Source: Nitrospinaceae bacterium (lineage in GTDB: Bacteria > Nitrospinota > Nitrospinia > Nitrospinales > JACRGP01). From it: a stretch of 49,815 nucleotides of DNA. Below the pieces are notes generated by a model. The model was not told the origin of the DNA and did no database searches. It saw only the letters and a program-made list of their open reading frames with translations. This document shows positions 25,813 through 34,788 of this stretch, in pieces (positions within the stretch are counted from its first letter, which is position 1; every line of letters begins with the position of its first letter). The translations under genes were made by a program, and so were the position numbers. The stretch lies in NCBI GenBank assembly GCA_029261555.1, contig JAJDBB010000053.1, positions 1-49,815 of the forward strand. The letters are read 5' to 3'.

Positions 25813-26634
25813 ATGGAATCGTTCATGAAAATAATCAGCTCGCTTTTTTTATTAATTTTAATTTCCACAACTCCTCCCGCATTTTCCGAAACCGTACCCT
25901 CTCAAGGACAAATCAAAAATATGATCCTTATCCCCGGAGGCGTTTTTGAAATGGGAAGCCGAAAGTCCTTACACGAACTCAATCCCATGGACATATTGAA
26001 TCCAGACCGCCACATGCTGGGACCGGAAGATCCCGCGCATAATGTTGAGATCGACGCTTTTTATATGGATAAATACGAAACCACCAACGCGGAATATAAA
26101 GAATACGTCGAGGATAAAAAAGTTCCGCCGCCAACGTTCTGGGAGCGGAAGGATTTCAACCAGCCCAACCAGCCGGTGGTTGGCGTGACCTGGCGAGACG
26201 CAAGCGCGTATTGCGCCTGGAGGGGAAAGCGCCTGCCGACGGAGGCGGAATGGGAAAAAGCCTCGCGCGGTAAAAGGCACATCGAGTATCCCTGGGGAAA
26301 CGAGGAACCGGACAAGAGCCGCTTGAACTTTAACAATGGATCAGGAAAACCCATGCCGGTCGGATCCTTTGACAACGGAAAATCCGATTACGGCGTTTAC
26401 GACCTAGGCGGCAACGTTTCCGAATGGGTTCATGACTGGCACATGGCGGAGTTTTATATGTTTTCGCCCAAAAAGAATCCGCAGGGTCCTAAAAAACGGC
26501 AGTACAAGGTCGTTCGCGGCGGGCATTGGAAAAGCGGCGCCCAAGACGTAAGAATGACCTATCGCAACGCATCCATTCCAAATTTAAAAGCCAACTTCCT
26601 CGGCTTTCGTTGCGTCAGGGACGGGGGAAACTAA
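25813..26634 (+). CDS. Exported SUMF1/FGE-domain protein lacking catalytic cysteines
   Basis: 273 residues; a signal peptide (ISSLFLLILISTTPPAFSE) ends near residue 26. ATG 25825 (MKII) is an alternative start. The rest is one SUMF1-type domain: IPGGVFEMGS, EKYETTNAEYKEY-like DKYETTNAEY, PVVGVTWRDASAYCAW, RLPTEAEWEKASRG, YDLGGNVSEWVHDW and NFLGFRCVR. Formylglycine-generating enzymes have a CxxxxC pair just after the RGGSW-type motif. Here that segment reads RGGHWKSGAQDVRMTYRNA with no cysteine, so true FGE activity is unlikely. A binding or structural role in the periplasm is more plausible. Confidence 0.88.
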   Translation: MESFMKIISSLFLLILISTTPPAFSETVPSQGQIKNMILIPGGVFEMGSRKSLHELNPMDILNPDRHMLGPEDPAHNVEIDAFYMDKYETTNAEYKEYVEDKKVPPPTFWERKDFNQPNQPVVGVTWRDASAYCAWRGKRLPTEAEWEKASRGKRHIEYPWGNEEPDKSRLNFNNGSGKPMPVGSFDNGKSDYGVYDLGGNVSEWVHDWHMAEFYMFSPKKNPQGPKKRQYKVVRGGHWKSGAQDVRMTYRNASIPNLKANFLGFRCVRDGGN

Positions 26635-26671
26635 AAAACCACGAGCTTTTCTTAGCATTTATTAGCAAAGC

Positions 26672-27874
26672 CTACCCCAAGCGCGCGGCGCGGATGCGGT
26701 CGAGGAGGAGGTCGGCGATTTCGGTTTTTTTGAGGAGGGGTAGGCTTTCCGGTTCGCTGTCTGGAGTCAATATCGTCACCTGATTGGCGTCCGACTGAAA
26801 CCCGATTCCCGGCGCGCTAATATCGTTGGCCACGATCATATCCAGGCGCTTTTTCTCCATTTTTTCCCGGGCGCTTTGGGTCACATTTTCGGACTCGGCG
26901 GCAAACCCGACCACAATTTGCCGGGTCTTCAGGCGACCAGCTTCAAGGAGAATGTCTGTGGTAGGTTGAAGCTTTAATTGAAGCGATTCTTTGCCCCGCT
27001 TTTTTATTTTTTCCTTGAGCACGGATTCCGGAGCAAAATCCCCAACAGCCGCAGTCATCACCAGAACGTCCGCCGAGGGAAAATGATCCAACACCAGGGC
27101 CTTCATTTCGGAAGCCGTTTGGCAGGATAAAACTCGCATTCCTTCCGGACGGGCCAGATGCGTAGGTCCGCTGACAAGCGTGACGTCCGCGCCCCGGTCA
27201 CGGGCTTTTTCGGCGACGGCGTATCCCATTTTCCCGGACGATGGATTCGATATGTAACGCACAGGGTCGATGGGTTCCCGCGTGGGTCCCGCAGTCACCA
27301 GAATTTTAACGCCCTCTAAATCGGCTTTCCCCGACAACAATTTTTTTATTTCATCCATCAGCGCCCCGGGGTCCGCAAGCCGCCCCTGCCCCGTCGTCCC
27401 GCAGGCCAGCTCGCCGGTTTCGGGTTCGGCGATTTTCACTCCGCGCGATTTTAAAATTCCGATGTTGGCCCGGACCGCCGGATGCGAATACATTTTATCG
27501 TTCATAGCCGGAGCCACGATCACAGGTCCGCTAAAAGAAACCGCCAAGGTGGACAATGCGTCGTCGGCCAAACCGTTGGCCATTTTGCCGATCATGTTTG
27601 CGGTCGCGGGAGCAACGATCAACAGGTCCGCCCCTTCGGCGGCGCGTATGTGCTCCATGTCCGCTGTGGAACTTTGATCGAATACCTCGTCGTAAACCGG
27701 CCTGCCTGACAACGTTTCAAACGTAAGCGAACCGACGAACTGTTTGGCGTTCCGCGTCATGGAAACATAAACCTCGGCGCCTTCCTTCGTCAATAAGCGG
27801 AGTAGTTCCACAGACTTGTAAGCGGATATGCCTCCGCAAACTCCAAGAACAATTTTTTTATTTTTTAAAGTCAT
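26672..27874 (-). CDS. coaBC: Bifunctional phosphopantothenoylcysteine synthetase/decarboxylase
   Basis: Two successive CoA synthesis steps: ligation of cysteine to 4'-phosphopantothenate (CoaB) and decarboxylation to phosphopantetheine (CoaC). 400 residues. The N-terminal flavodoxin-like CoaC shows GVCGGISAYKSVELLR, APATANMIGKMANGLAD, PAMNDKMYSHPAV and the catalytic cysteine in ELACGTTGQGRL. CoaB starts around ILVTAGPTREPIDPVRYISN with SSGKMGYAVAE. It complements panBCD at 34-36 kb. The ATG has no ribosome-binding site but is preceded by a short hairpin. Confidence 0.96.
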   Translation of the reverse strand: MTLKNKKIVLGVCGGISAYKSVELLRLLTKEGAEVYVSMTRNAKQFVGSLTFETLSGRPVYDEVFDQSSTADMEHIRAAEGADLLIVAPATANMIGKMANGLADDALSTLAVSFSGPVIVAPAMNDKMYSHPAVRANIGILKSRGVKIAEPETGELACGTTGQGRLADPGALMDEIKKLLSGKADLEGVKILVTAGPTREPIDPVRYISNPSSGKMGYAVAEKARDRGADVTLVSGPTHLARPEGMRVLSCQTASEMKALVLDHFPSADVLVMTAAVGDFAPESVLKEKIKKRGKESLQLKLQPTTDILLEAGRLKTRQIVVGFAAESENVTQSAREKMEKKRLDMIVANDISAPGIGFQSDANQVTILTPDSEPESLPLLKKTEIADLLLDRIRAARLG

Positions 27875-27882
27875 CAGCGTCT

Positions 27883-27896
27883 GGCGCTTTAGCGCC
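27883..27896. promoter_or_regulatory. Hairpin just upstream of the coaBC start
   Basis: GGCGCTTTAGCGCC is a perfect 14-base palindrome nine bases from the coaBC ATG. It could shape the leader mRNA. It may belong to the dispersed hairpin repeat seen at 39.7 and 43.1 kb, with GCGCCGG shared. Confidence 0.3.
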
Positions 27897-27962
27897 GGTT
27901 ATTGTTTGTGAAATATTATAAACCAGGATCGGAGCTTCCGTACTTAAAATGAACCGAATCAA

Positions 27963-27991
27963 TTGACAATACCCCCAACATTTTCTAGTAT
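27963..27991 (+). promoter_or_regulatory. Sigma70-type promoter of galT-glgA
   Basis: TTGACA (27963-27968), 17-base spacer, TAGTAT (27986-27991), 45 bases before galT. This is the best -35/-10 pair in the window, with the same -10 as the nuo promoter. Confidence 0.7.
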
Positions 27992-28036
27992 CTTGCTTCT
28001 TGACCTTTTCAAGCCTCTCACTCATTCCCTAATCTT

Positions 28037-29035
28037 ATGGCCGAATTAAGAAAAGACCCGATTGTTGACCGGTGGGTGATCATTTCCGAAGAGCGCGGGA
28101 AACGCCCGGTCGATTACCCAAATCCCCAATCGTCTTTGCGAGGGGAATTCTGCCCGTTTTGCTACGGCAATGAAACCAAAACGCCTGGCGAAATACTGGC
28201 TTATCGTCCCGCCGGTTCTTCCGCCAATTCCAGCGGATGGAGCCTCAGGGTGGTCCCAAATAAATTTCCCGCCCTGGCCATAGACGGAGAGGCCAACCGG
28301 GTCGGGGAAGGCATGTTCGATAAAATGGGCGGACTGGGCGCCCACGAGGTCATTATTGAAAGTCCGCACCATGAGCTATCCCTGGAACAATTGCCGGAGA
28401 AAAGCCTCGAGGATTGTTTTTGGGCCTTCTCGCAACGCCTGAACGATCTTAAAAAGGATCCCCGGTTTCGCTACATCATGATTTTCAAAAATCATGGGGA
28501 GTCTGCCGGAGCAACGCTGGAGCACACTCACTCGCAACTGATCGCCCTGCCCATCGTCCCGGAAATGGTACACGAGGAACTGGTCGCGGCCCGGCGGCAT
28601 TACGAATACAAAGAGCGTTGCATATTTTGCGATCTGCTAGCCCAGGAACTAGGGGATACACGGCGTATCGTCGCGGAGAACGAGGGGTTTGTTGCCGTTT
28701 GCCCTTACGCTCCTCGTTTTCCTTATGAAACCTGGATCCTTCCCAAGAGCCATTCCGCCCGCTTTGAAGCCAACGGCACGGACCATTTTCCGCTGCTTGC
28801 ACGGTTGTTCAAAGACGTGTTGTCGCGCATCCGAAAATACCTCGACGCGCCGCCTTATAATTTTTACCTGCACACGTCTCCGTTGCAAACCGAATGCGAC
28901 GCCTATTATCACTGGCATATAGAAATCATTCCCAAGACCACAAAGCTTGCGGGGTTCGAGCAAGGTTCGGGATGTTACATCAATCCCACTTCTCCCGAAG
29001 TCGCGGCGGAGAATCTGCGAAACCTCTCCCTGTAG
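28037..29035 (+). CDS. galT: Galactose-1-phosphate uridylyltransferase family protein
   Basis: A HIT-superfamily nucleotidylyl transferase exchanging UMP (or AMP) between hexose 1-phosphates; 332 residues. The N-terminus RKDPIVDRWVIISEERGKRP is typical. Zinc ligands CPFC are at Cys39/42, with HHELS near 111. The catalytic HTHSQ is at His163-Gln167, and YHWHIEIIPK near the C-terminus closes the second HIT repeat. It lies 11 bases before glgA in an apparent operon, so a role in sugar-nucleotide or glycogen metabolism is likely. An ADP-sugar phosphorylase-like specificity cannot be excluded. Confidence 0.92.
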   Translation: MAELRKDPIVDRWVIISEERGKRPVDYPNPQSSLRGEFCPFCYGNETKTPGEILAYRPAGSSANSSGWSLRVVPNKFPALAIDGEANRVGEGMFDKMGGLGAHEVIIESPHHELSLEQLPEKSLEDCFWAFSQRLNDLKKDPRFRYIMIFKNHGESAGATLEHTHSQLIALPIVPEMVHEELVAARRHYEYKERCIFCDLLAQELGDTRRIVAENEGFVAVCPYAPRFPYETWILPKSHSARFEANGTDHFPLLARLFKDVLSRIRKYLDAPPYNFYLHTSPLQTECDAYYHWHIEIIPKTTKLAGFEQGSGCYINPTSPEVAAENLRNLSL

Positions 29036-29046
29036 TCTTTAATTAA

Positions 29047-30507
29047 ATGGGAACCCCGCTGAAAATTCTTCTGGTCTCCCCGGAAATCCAACCGTTCGCC
29101 AAAACAGGCGGGCTGGCGGATATGTGCGCCTCCCTGGCGAAATCCCTCCACTCTCTGGGTCACGACGTCCGGCTCTTCATGCCCAAATACAAGCAGGTCG
29201 AGGGAGAGAAATTTTCTCTACAACCTTTGCCCATAAAACTTTCAATTCCCGTAGGCGAGAAAAACAAGACGGGTGAAATATTTTCCGGAACGCTCGAGGA
29301 CGGTACGCCGGTCTATTTTTTAGGCAACGATTTTTATTTCAACCGGAATAGTTTGTACGGAGACGAAGACGAAGTTTTCACCGACAACGCGGAACGGTTT
29401 ATATTTTATTCTCGAGCCGCATTAGAGTTTTGCAAGGCCCTCCCCTTTCAACCCGACGTCGTTCACTGCAACGAATGGCAATGCGGGTTGATCCCGGTTT
29501 ATCTAAAAACTCTATATTCCCAGGACGCGTTTTATAAAACTACCCGAACCGTATTTTCCATTCACAACCTTGGCTATCAGGGGAATTTTAAAGCTGAAAC
29601 CCTGGCTCTCGCCCGCCTGCCGGAGGAAGTGTTTACTCCCGGAGGGGCGGAATATTACGGCGAGTTCAGTTTTTTAAAAGCCGCGCTGGTTTATTCGGAT
29701 AGCCTGACCACAGTAAGCCCCAGTTACAGCGAAGAAATCCTGACAAAAGAATACGGATTTGGCATGGAGGGGGTTTTAAAGGATCGTAAAAAAGATTTGT
29801 ACGGAATTTTAAACGGAGTGGATTACCAGGAATGGAGTCCCGAAAAGGATTCCTTGATAACAAAAACCTATGGACCCTCCAACCAGGACGGTAAGGAGTT
29901 ATGCAGAAGCTCCTTGCTACGACGGTTCTCTTCAACCTTCGACAATAAACAACCCATCCTTTGTATGATTTCCCGGCTCTCCCATCAAAAGGGCGTGGAC
30001 CTGGTAATTGAAGCGTTGCCAACCTTGCTGGAAAGCGGACTGAAATTCGTCGTTCTGGGAATAGGAGAACATCGTTACGAAAACGAGTTGCAAAAGCTGA
30101 GCGTCCGCTATCCGGAAAACTGTCTCTGCTTGTTTAAATTTGACGAGCGCCTAGCTCATGAAATCGTAGCGGGAAGCGATATGATCCTTATTCCTTCGAG
30201 ATACGAACCCTGCGGTTTAACTCAAATTTACGGCATGAAATACGGAACCATTCCCATAGGCCGAGCCGTGGGCGGACTAAATGACAGCATCGAGGAGTTC
30301 GACCAAACGACGGAGCAAGGCACGGGTTTCAAGTTCGACGAATTCAATTTAAGCGAGTTTCTTTCCGCAATCAAAAGAGCATTGTTCGTATTTAAAAACC
30401 GGGAACCATGGAAGCGTTTGACGCGCAATGGAATGCAAAAGGATTTTAGCTGGGACCGTTCTGCGCTGGAATACGTCCGGCTCTACGAAAATTTGATCCG
30501 CAAATAA
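29047..30507 (+). CDS. glgA: Glycogen (starch) synthase, GT5 family
   Basis: Adds glucose from ADP-glucose to alpha-1,4-glucan. 486 residues, the normal length. The N-terminus has SPEIQPFAKTGGLADMCASL, where KTGGL binds the nucleotide sugar. HCNEWQCGLIPVY and FSIHNLGYQG follow. The C-terminal Rossmann domain has ISRLSHQKGVDLV and IPSRYEPCGLTQIYGMKYGT with the donor-binding glutamate. It is second in the galT-glgA operon. Branching enzyme and ADP-glucose pyrophosphorylase are elsewhere. Confidence 0.96.
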   Translation: MGTPLKILLVSPEIQPFAKTGGLADMCASLAKSLHSLGHDVRLFMPKYKQVEGEKFSLQPLPIKLSIPVGEKNKTGEIFSGTLEDGTPVYFLGNDFYFNRNSLYGDEDEVFTDNAERFIFYSRAALEFCKALPFQPDVVHCNEWQCGLIPVYLKTLYSQDAFYKTTRTVFSIHNLGYQGNFKAETLALARLPEEVFTPGGAEYYGEFSFLKAALVYSDSLTTVSPSYSEEILTKEYGFGMEGVLKDRKKDLYGILNGVDYQEWSPEKDSLITKTYGPSNQDGKELCRSSLLRRFSSTFDNKQPILCMISRLSHQKGVDLVIEALPTLLESGLKFVVLGIGEHRYENELQKLSVRYPENCLCLFKFDERLAHEIVAGSDMILIPSRYEPCGLTQIYGMKYGTIPIGRAVGGLNDSIEEFDQTTEQGTGFKFDEFNLSEFLSAIKRALFVFKNREPWKRLTRNGMQKDFSWDRSALEYVRLYENLIRK

Positions 30508-30614
30508 CTCTACACTAAGTTGTATAATGATCCTGCGTTTTAGGGCGACTGTTTTAGGGCGCCTCTAACAATGTTCTCCTGATTACGGAATCTTACAAGC
30601 TTCCGGGGGTTCTC

Positions 30615-32576
30615 ATGCTGGACCAGAAACTCAGTCTGGAAATTCTGAAAGCAACCGCCAGAATTGCCTCCTCCACTCCCCATCTGGATCAGATTCTTTC
30701 CCAAATCATCGACGTAGTTAAAAATAAAATGAATATCGACGCCTGCAGTATTTTCCTGATCGACGACGCGGAAAAAGTGTCGCTTAAGGCATTCAGCGGT
30801 TATGGGGTCGACGAAACGGCTAATTTATCCTTAAACATGGGGCAAGGAATTACAGGATGGGTGGCGCGGCACAAAAATACCCTGGCGTTAAGGGAAGCCA
30901 TGCAGGATCCGCGTTTTGTTTTTATTCCCAATATGGAGGAAGAGCAGTTCCAGTCCATGCTTTCAGTCCCCATACTTCGCGAGGAACAATGCATTGGAGT
31001 GGCCAACGTCCATACCCGCGATAAACGGTATTTTAGTCCCGTGGAAATCCTTGTTTTGGAAACCATCGCCGATCAGGTCGCGGGATGCATTTCCAACGCT
31101 TTGGTCTACGCAAAAAACCAGATGATGATCAAGGAGCTATCGATCCTTTACGACGTCAGCCTGGGAGCGCAATCGACCCTAAACCCGGAACTGGGATTGT
31201 GGGTAATTTTAAGCGGGATCACTCGCGGAGAAGCGGGCGGATTCAATCGCGCAATATTGTTCACCGTTGAAGACGGCGAATTGATTGGAACCATGGGGCT
31301 GGGTCCGGACTCTCCGGAGGACGCTCAGAGGATATGGACGGAGCTGGACGGCGAAGGAAAGGAATACCAAATCGCCCAGAAAATGATCTCCGAAGAAGAG
31401 AAGGACGAGTACAGTAAATCCAATTTCAATAAATTCGCCAAGACCCTCCGGTACCCGCTCAAAGAAAACGACAACGTCCTGGCCGAAGCGGCGCTGAAAA
31501 GAAAGATTGTGCATGTGGAAAACTGCGCCGGCCACCCCTTGGTATCCGACGAGTTTTGCCAAACGTTTGGGGTCGATTCTTTCGCCGCAGTTCCTCTCAC
31601 CGCCCACGACGAGGTTTTGGGAGTGATCTTCACTGACAACAGGTACAACGCCAAACCTATCACCCAAACCAGTTTACATTTGCTCGCGCGATTCGCCGCC
31701 CATGCGGGTTGGGTATTGGAAAACTCCCGTCTGATTTCCAGACTCGTCGCCACCAACCGAGAACTTTTATCCATGAAAGACCGGTTGATTGAAACCGAAA
31801 AGCTTTCGGCGCTGGGGCGGCTTTCCGCAGAAGTGGCTCACGAAATCAAAAACCCTATAGTTTCAATCGGAGGATTCGCTCGAAGGCTGAAAGATAAATT
31901 TATGGAAAATCACGAAGCCTCTCAAAATCGCCAGGAAGAAGAGTCCGCCCTCAATTATGCAAATATCATATTTGAAGAAACGCAAAAACTCGAACGGCTC
32001 CTGAAAGATATTTTGACTTATCCAAAAACGGGAGACCTGAACCTTGAAATCTGCAACCCGGATCAATTGATCCAGGAATCGCTGGACGCTTTTAAAACCC
32101 TTTTACTTGGGCAGGACGTAAAAATTGAAACCCACATCCAGAAAGACCTCAGTCCAGCTTTAATCGATCCTATAAAGATCAAACAAGTAATTAACAACAT
32201 CCTTTCCAACGCGCTGGAATCCATGCCGCGTGGCGGTAAAATTAAGGTCTCCGTCTATCTCGTAGACTCTGACAAAGACGAAGAACAATCCTTCCTGACA
32301 ATTCACATCGAAGATTCGGGCGGCGGCATCCCCGATCAGGCGCTGGACAATATCTTCAACCCGTTTTTCACCACAAAAAAAACCGGGACCGGGCTGGGAC
32401 TTTCTATATGCAGGAAAATCGTGGAAAACCACGGCGGGACCTTGCGCGTGGAAAACTTCAAGAACAAGGGCGTAGGGGTCTTCATTCTTTTACCATTGAA
32501 AAACAGCCGCGACTGTACTAAAAAAGAACATCCATCCGACGGACGGCCCGAAATTTTTTTCGACGAACAAACCTGA
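30615..32576 (+). CDS. GAF-domain sensor histidine kinase (soluble)
   Basis: 653 residues with no membrane helix, so cytoplasmic. A first GAF domain spans about 20-165 (DACSIFLID, GQGITGWVA, SVPIL). A second, more divergent one spans about 175-370. The HisKA H-box is LSAEVAHEIKNP with phospho-acceptor His409. HATPase motifs follow: N box NNILSNALES (about 527-536), G1 EDSGGGIPD, and G2 KTGTGLGLSI. A direct repeat GTTTTAGGGCG, twice 14 bases apart, lies in its leader near 30.54-30.57 kb. The adjacent receiver gene is the likely partner. The ligand is unknown. Confidence 0.93.
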   Translation: MLDQKLSLEILKATARIASSTPHLDQILSQIIDVVKNKMNIDACSIFLIDDAEKVSLKAFSGYGVDETANLSLNMGQGITGWVARHKNTLALREAMQDPRFVFIPNMEEEQFQSMLSVPILREEQCIGVANVHTRDKRYFSPVEILVLETIADQVAGCISNALVYAKNQMMIKELSILYDVSLGAQSTLNPELGLWVILSGITRGEAGGFNRAILFTVEDGELIGTMGLGPDSPEDAQRIWTELDGEGKEYQIAQKMISEEEKDEYSKSNFNKFAKTLRYPLKENDNVLAEAALKRKIVHVENCAGHPLVSDEFCQTFGVDSFAAVPLTAHDEVLGVIFTDNRYNAKPITQTSLHLLARFAAHAGWVLENSRLISRLVATNRELLSMKDRLIETEKLSALGRLSAEVAHEIKNPIVSIGGFARRLKDKFMENHEASQNRQEEESALNYANIIFEETQKLERLLKDILTYPKTGDLNLEICNPDQLIQESLDAFKTLLLGQDVKIETHIQKDLSPALIDPIKIKQVINNILSNALESMPRGGKIKVSVYLVDSDKDEEQSFLTIHIEDSGGGIPDQALDNIFNPFFTTKKTGTGLGLSICRKIVENHGGTLRVENFKNKGVGVFILLPLKNSRDCTKKEHPSDGRPEIFFDEQT

Positions 32577-32629
32577 GTTCTTCAGATTTCTTAAATTTCC
32601 ATGAACCTCCAAGGTAGCGAGAGGCGGAC

Positions 32630-33007
32630 ATGAAGGAAAAGAAAAAGAAAAAAATCCTTATCGCCGACGACGAGGACAATATTCGCTTTCTATATAAGGA
32701 AGAACTGGAGGATGAAGGTTACGACGTCTGCCTGGCGTCGGACGCCGAAGAAACCCTTGCCATGGCGCGGGAGGAGCGCCCCGACCTCGTGACCCTGGAT
32801 ATTAAGATGCCGGGCATGGACGGACTGGAACTTTTGGGGATACTTAAAAAAGAAAACAACGACGTCCCCGTAATTCTTTGTTCCGCCTACGGCAGTTACA
32901 AGCAGGATTTCCGGGTATGGTCCTCCGACGCTTACGTTGTAAAATCCGCGGACCTTAAAGAATTAAAATCCACTATTAAAGAAATCCTGGTTTCTTCCGG
33001 AAAATAG
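32630..33007 (+). CDS. Stand-alone response regulator receiver protein
   Basis: 125 residues, a single REC domain without output domain (CheY/Spo0F-like). The acidic pair is in IADDED (13-15), the phospho-acceptor is Asp57 in TLDIKMPGMDG, the switch Ser is in CSAYG, and the conserved lysine is Lys105 in VVKSADL. The N-terminus is lysine-rich. It lies 53 bases after the histidine kinase, with AGAGG before the ATG, so the two probably form a phosphorelay whose final output lies elsewhere. Confidence 0.95.
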   Translation: MKEKKKKKILIADDEDNIRFLYKEELEDEGYDVCLASDAEETLAMAREERPDLVTLDIKMPGMDGLELLGILKKENNDVPVILCSAYGSYKQDFRVWSSDAYVVKSADLKELKSTIKEILVSSGK

Positions 33008-33075
33008 AGTTGAGTTTAGTCGTCGATTTAGCCCCAAGGATCATCAAACTCGCAAAAACTTAAAACCTCATCCCA

Positions 33076-33726
33076 ATGACCTCGAATCCCATTGAACCCA
33101 AACTCATCGCCGTTGAAGGGGCCATTGGCGCCGGAAAGACGTCTCTCTCCCGCTTGTTGAGCGAACGGTATCAGGCGCAGTTGGAGTTGGAAAAGGACGA
33201 GGACAATCCCTTCATCGCCAAATTTTACGAAGACCCCAGGGGCCTGGCCTTTCAGACCCAGATTTTTTTTTTATTGAGCCGATATCAACAATACCTAGAT
33301 CTGGCGCAAAGAGGATTGTTCAATTCGGTGGTTATCATCGATTATCTTTTTCAGCGCGATCGGATTTTTGCCGACCTCAATCTTTCGGGTCATGAAAAAG
33401 CGTTGTACGATCAAATTTACCACTTGATCGTCAAGAAAATCCCCAGGCCGGATCTGGTTATTTTTCTGCAAGCGGGAGAGGAGACGCTCATTGAAAGAGT
33501 TGAAAAACGCAACCGGGACTATGAAAGCGACATAGACTTTGAATATGTCAAAAACGTCAACCAAGCGTTCAACAACTTTTTTTTCTATTACCAGGACGCC
33601 CCCCTCCTCGTCGTCAACACCGACGAAATCGACTTTGTCGAAAAAAAAGGCGACCTGGAGGAGTTGATAAATAAGATCAACAGTCATAAAATAGGCAGAG
33701 AATATTACAACCCGCTTGGATCCTGA
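33076..33726 (+). CDS. Deoxynucleoside kinase
   Basis: Phosphorylates deoxynucleosides in salvage. 216 residues. The P-loop is GAIGAGKTSLSR (about 15-26); QTQIFFLLSRYQQ and DYLFQRDRIFA are the substrate-site segments of the deoxyadenosine/deoxyguanosine kinase (dNK) family; a lid-type ERVEKRNRDYE follows. Substrate preference cannot be set from sequence. It lies 68 bases after the receiver gene; a functional link is not apparent. Confidence 0.9.
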   Translation: MTSNPIEPKLIAVEGAIGAGKTSLSRLLSERYQAQLELEKDEDNPFIAKFYEDPRGLAFQTQIFFLLSRYQQYLDLAQRGLFNSVVIIDYLFQRDRIFADLNLSGHEKALYDQIYHLIVKKIPRPDLVIFLQAGEETLIERVEKRNRDYESDIDFEYVKNVNQAFNNFFFYYQDAPLLVVNTDEIDFVEKKGDLEELINKINSHKIGREYYNPLGS

Positions 33727-33932
33727 CAGGACCGGGACGGAGCAATACAGATTCCCAGGCGAATTTTTGATCGGAGACCTCGGCTGAGGCTTTGAATCGA
33801 ATAAACTCTCGCTAAGGAAAAACATATCGGCGATCTCGGCCCGGTATGTAATTTGTTTATTGCCGCCAGAAATTTTCCGTCCCCGCCCCCCTGTCCGCAC
33901 CCAGGCCCTTAAACTAAACGCTTGGGCGCGCC

Positions 33933-34787
33933 ATGATAAAAAAACAGACCACGATCCCTTCCATTCTTGGAAAGAAAAATTCTGGAAAAAAAATCGCCGC
34001 CCTAACGGCCTACGATTTTTGTTTTGCCAAAATTCTGGAAGAAACCGACGTCGATATCATTCTCGTTGGCGACTCCCTCGGCATGGTGACCCTGGGATAT
34101 GAAAGCACCCTGCCCGTCACCATGGACGAAATGATTCATCATATTCGGGCGGTCAAGAGAGGCGTTCACCACCCCTTGGTGGTGGGCGACATGCCGTTTA
34201 TGTCCTATCAGGTTTCGAACGAATCCGCCGTACAGAACGCCGGACGGATCATTCAGGAAGGCGGCGCCGGCGCCGTCAAACTGGAAGGCGCGGGTCCCAT
34301 GGCTGAAAGGTTACAGGCAGTCGCCCAAGCTGGGATTTCCGTTATAGGACACTTGGGCCTGACCCCTCAATCCATACATCAATTTGGCGGCTACAAGGTG
34401 CAGGGAAAAAATTACCTGGACGCGCGACAAATCAAAAAAGACGCTTTGGATTTGCAAAAAGCCGGAGCCTTTGCCTTGGTTCTGGAAGCCATTCCTCAAG
34501 AACTGGCGCGGGAAATCACCGGAGAGTTGCAAATCCCCACCATCGGAATTGGCGCGGGACCGCATTGCGACGGGCAAATTCTGGTGCTCAACGACATGCT
34601 GGGCCTCAACCGGGACTTCACGCCAAAATTCGTCAAACGCTTCGTCGAACTGGGGGAGCTTACGAAATCCGCCGTGAATCAATATGTCCAGGAAGTTCGG
34701 GAAGGCAGTTTCCCCGATCAGGATCACTCCTATGACATGCCGCGACAACCGCTTCGGTCCGCGGGAAATGAAAAACCTGGCGCCTGA
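33933..34787 (+). CDS. panB: 3-methyl-2-oxobutanoate hydroxymethyltransferase
   Basis: First committed step of pantothenate synthesis: adds a hydroxymethyl group from methylene-tetrahydrofolate to ketoisovalerate. 284 residues. Motifs: ALTAYDFCFAKILEE, VGDSLGMVTLGYESTLPVTMDEMIHH with the Mg-binding aspartate, GAVKLEGA, GHLGLTPQ, LEAIPQELA with the catalytic glutamate, and IGIGAGPHCDGQ. First gene of panBCD. A 206-base gap before it holds a small CCTC-GGCT-GAGG hairpin and no gene. Confidence 0.97.
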   Translation: MIKKQTTIPSILGKKNSGKKIAALTAYDFCFAKILEETDVDIILVGDSLGMVTLGYESTLPVTMDEMIHHIRAVKRGVHHPLVVGDMPFMSYQVSNESAVQNAGRIIQEGGAGAVKLEGAGPMAERLQAVAQAGISVIGHLGLTPQSIHQFGGYKVQGKNYLDARQIKKDALDLQKAGAFALVLEAIPQELAREITGELQIPTIGIGAGPHCDGQILVLNDMLGLNRDFTPKFVKRFVELGELTKSAVNQYVQEVREGSFPDQDHSYDMPRQPLRSAGNEKPGA

Positions 34788-34788
34788 A

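Noticed and set aside
25813-26634. Calling the SUMF1 protein a sulfatase-activating enzyme
   Set aside because: The cysteine pair needed for formylglycine formation is absent.
33771-33800. CCTC-GGCT-GAGG hairpin before panB
   Set aside because: Stem of only four bases and no T tract, so not reported as a terminator or riboswitch.
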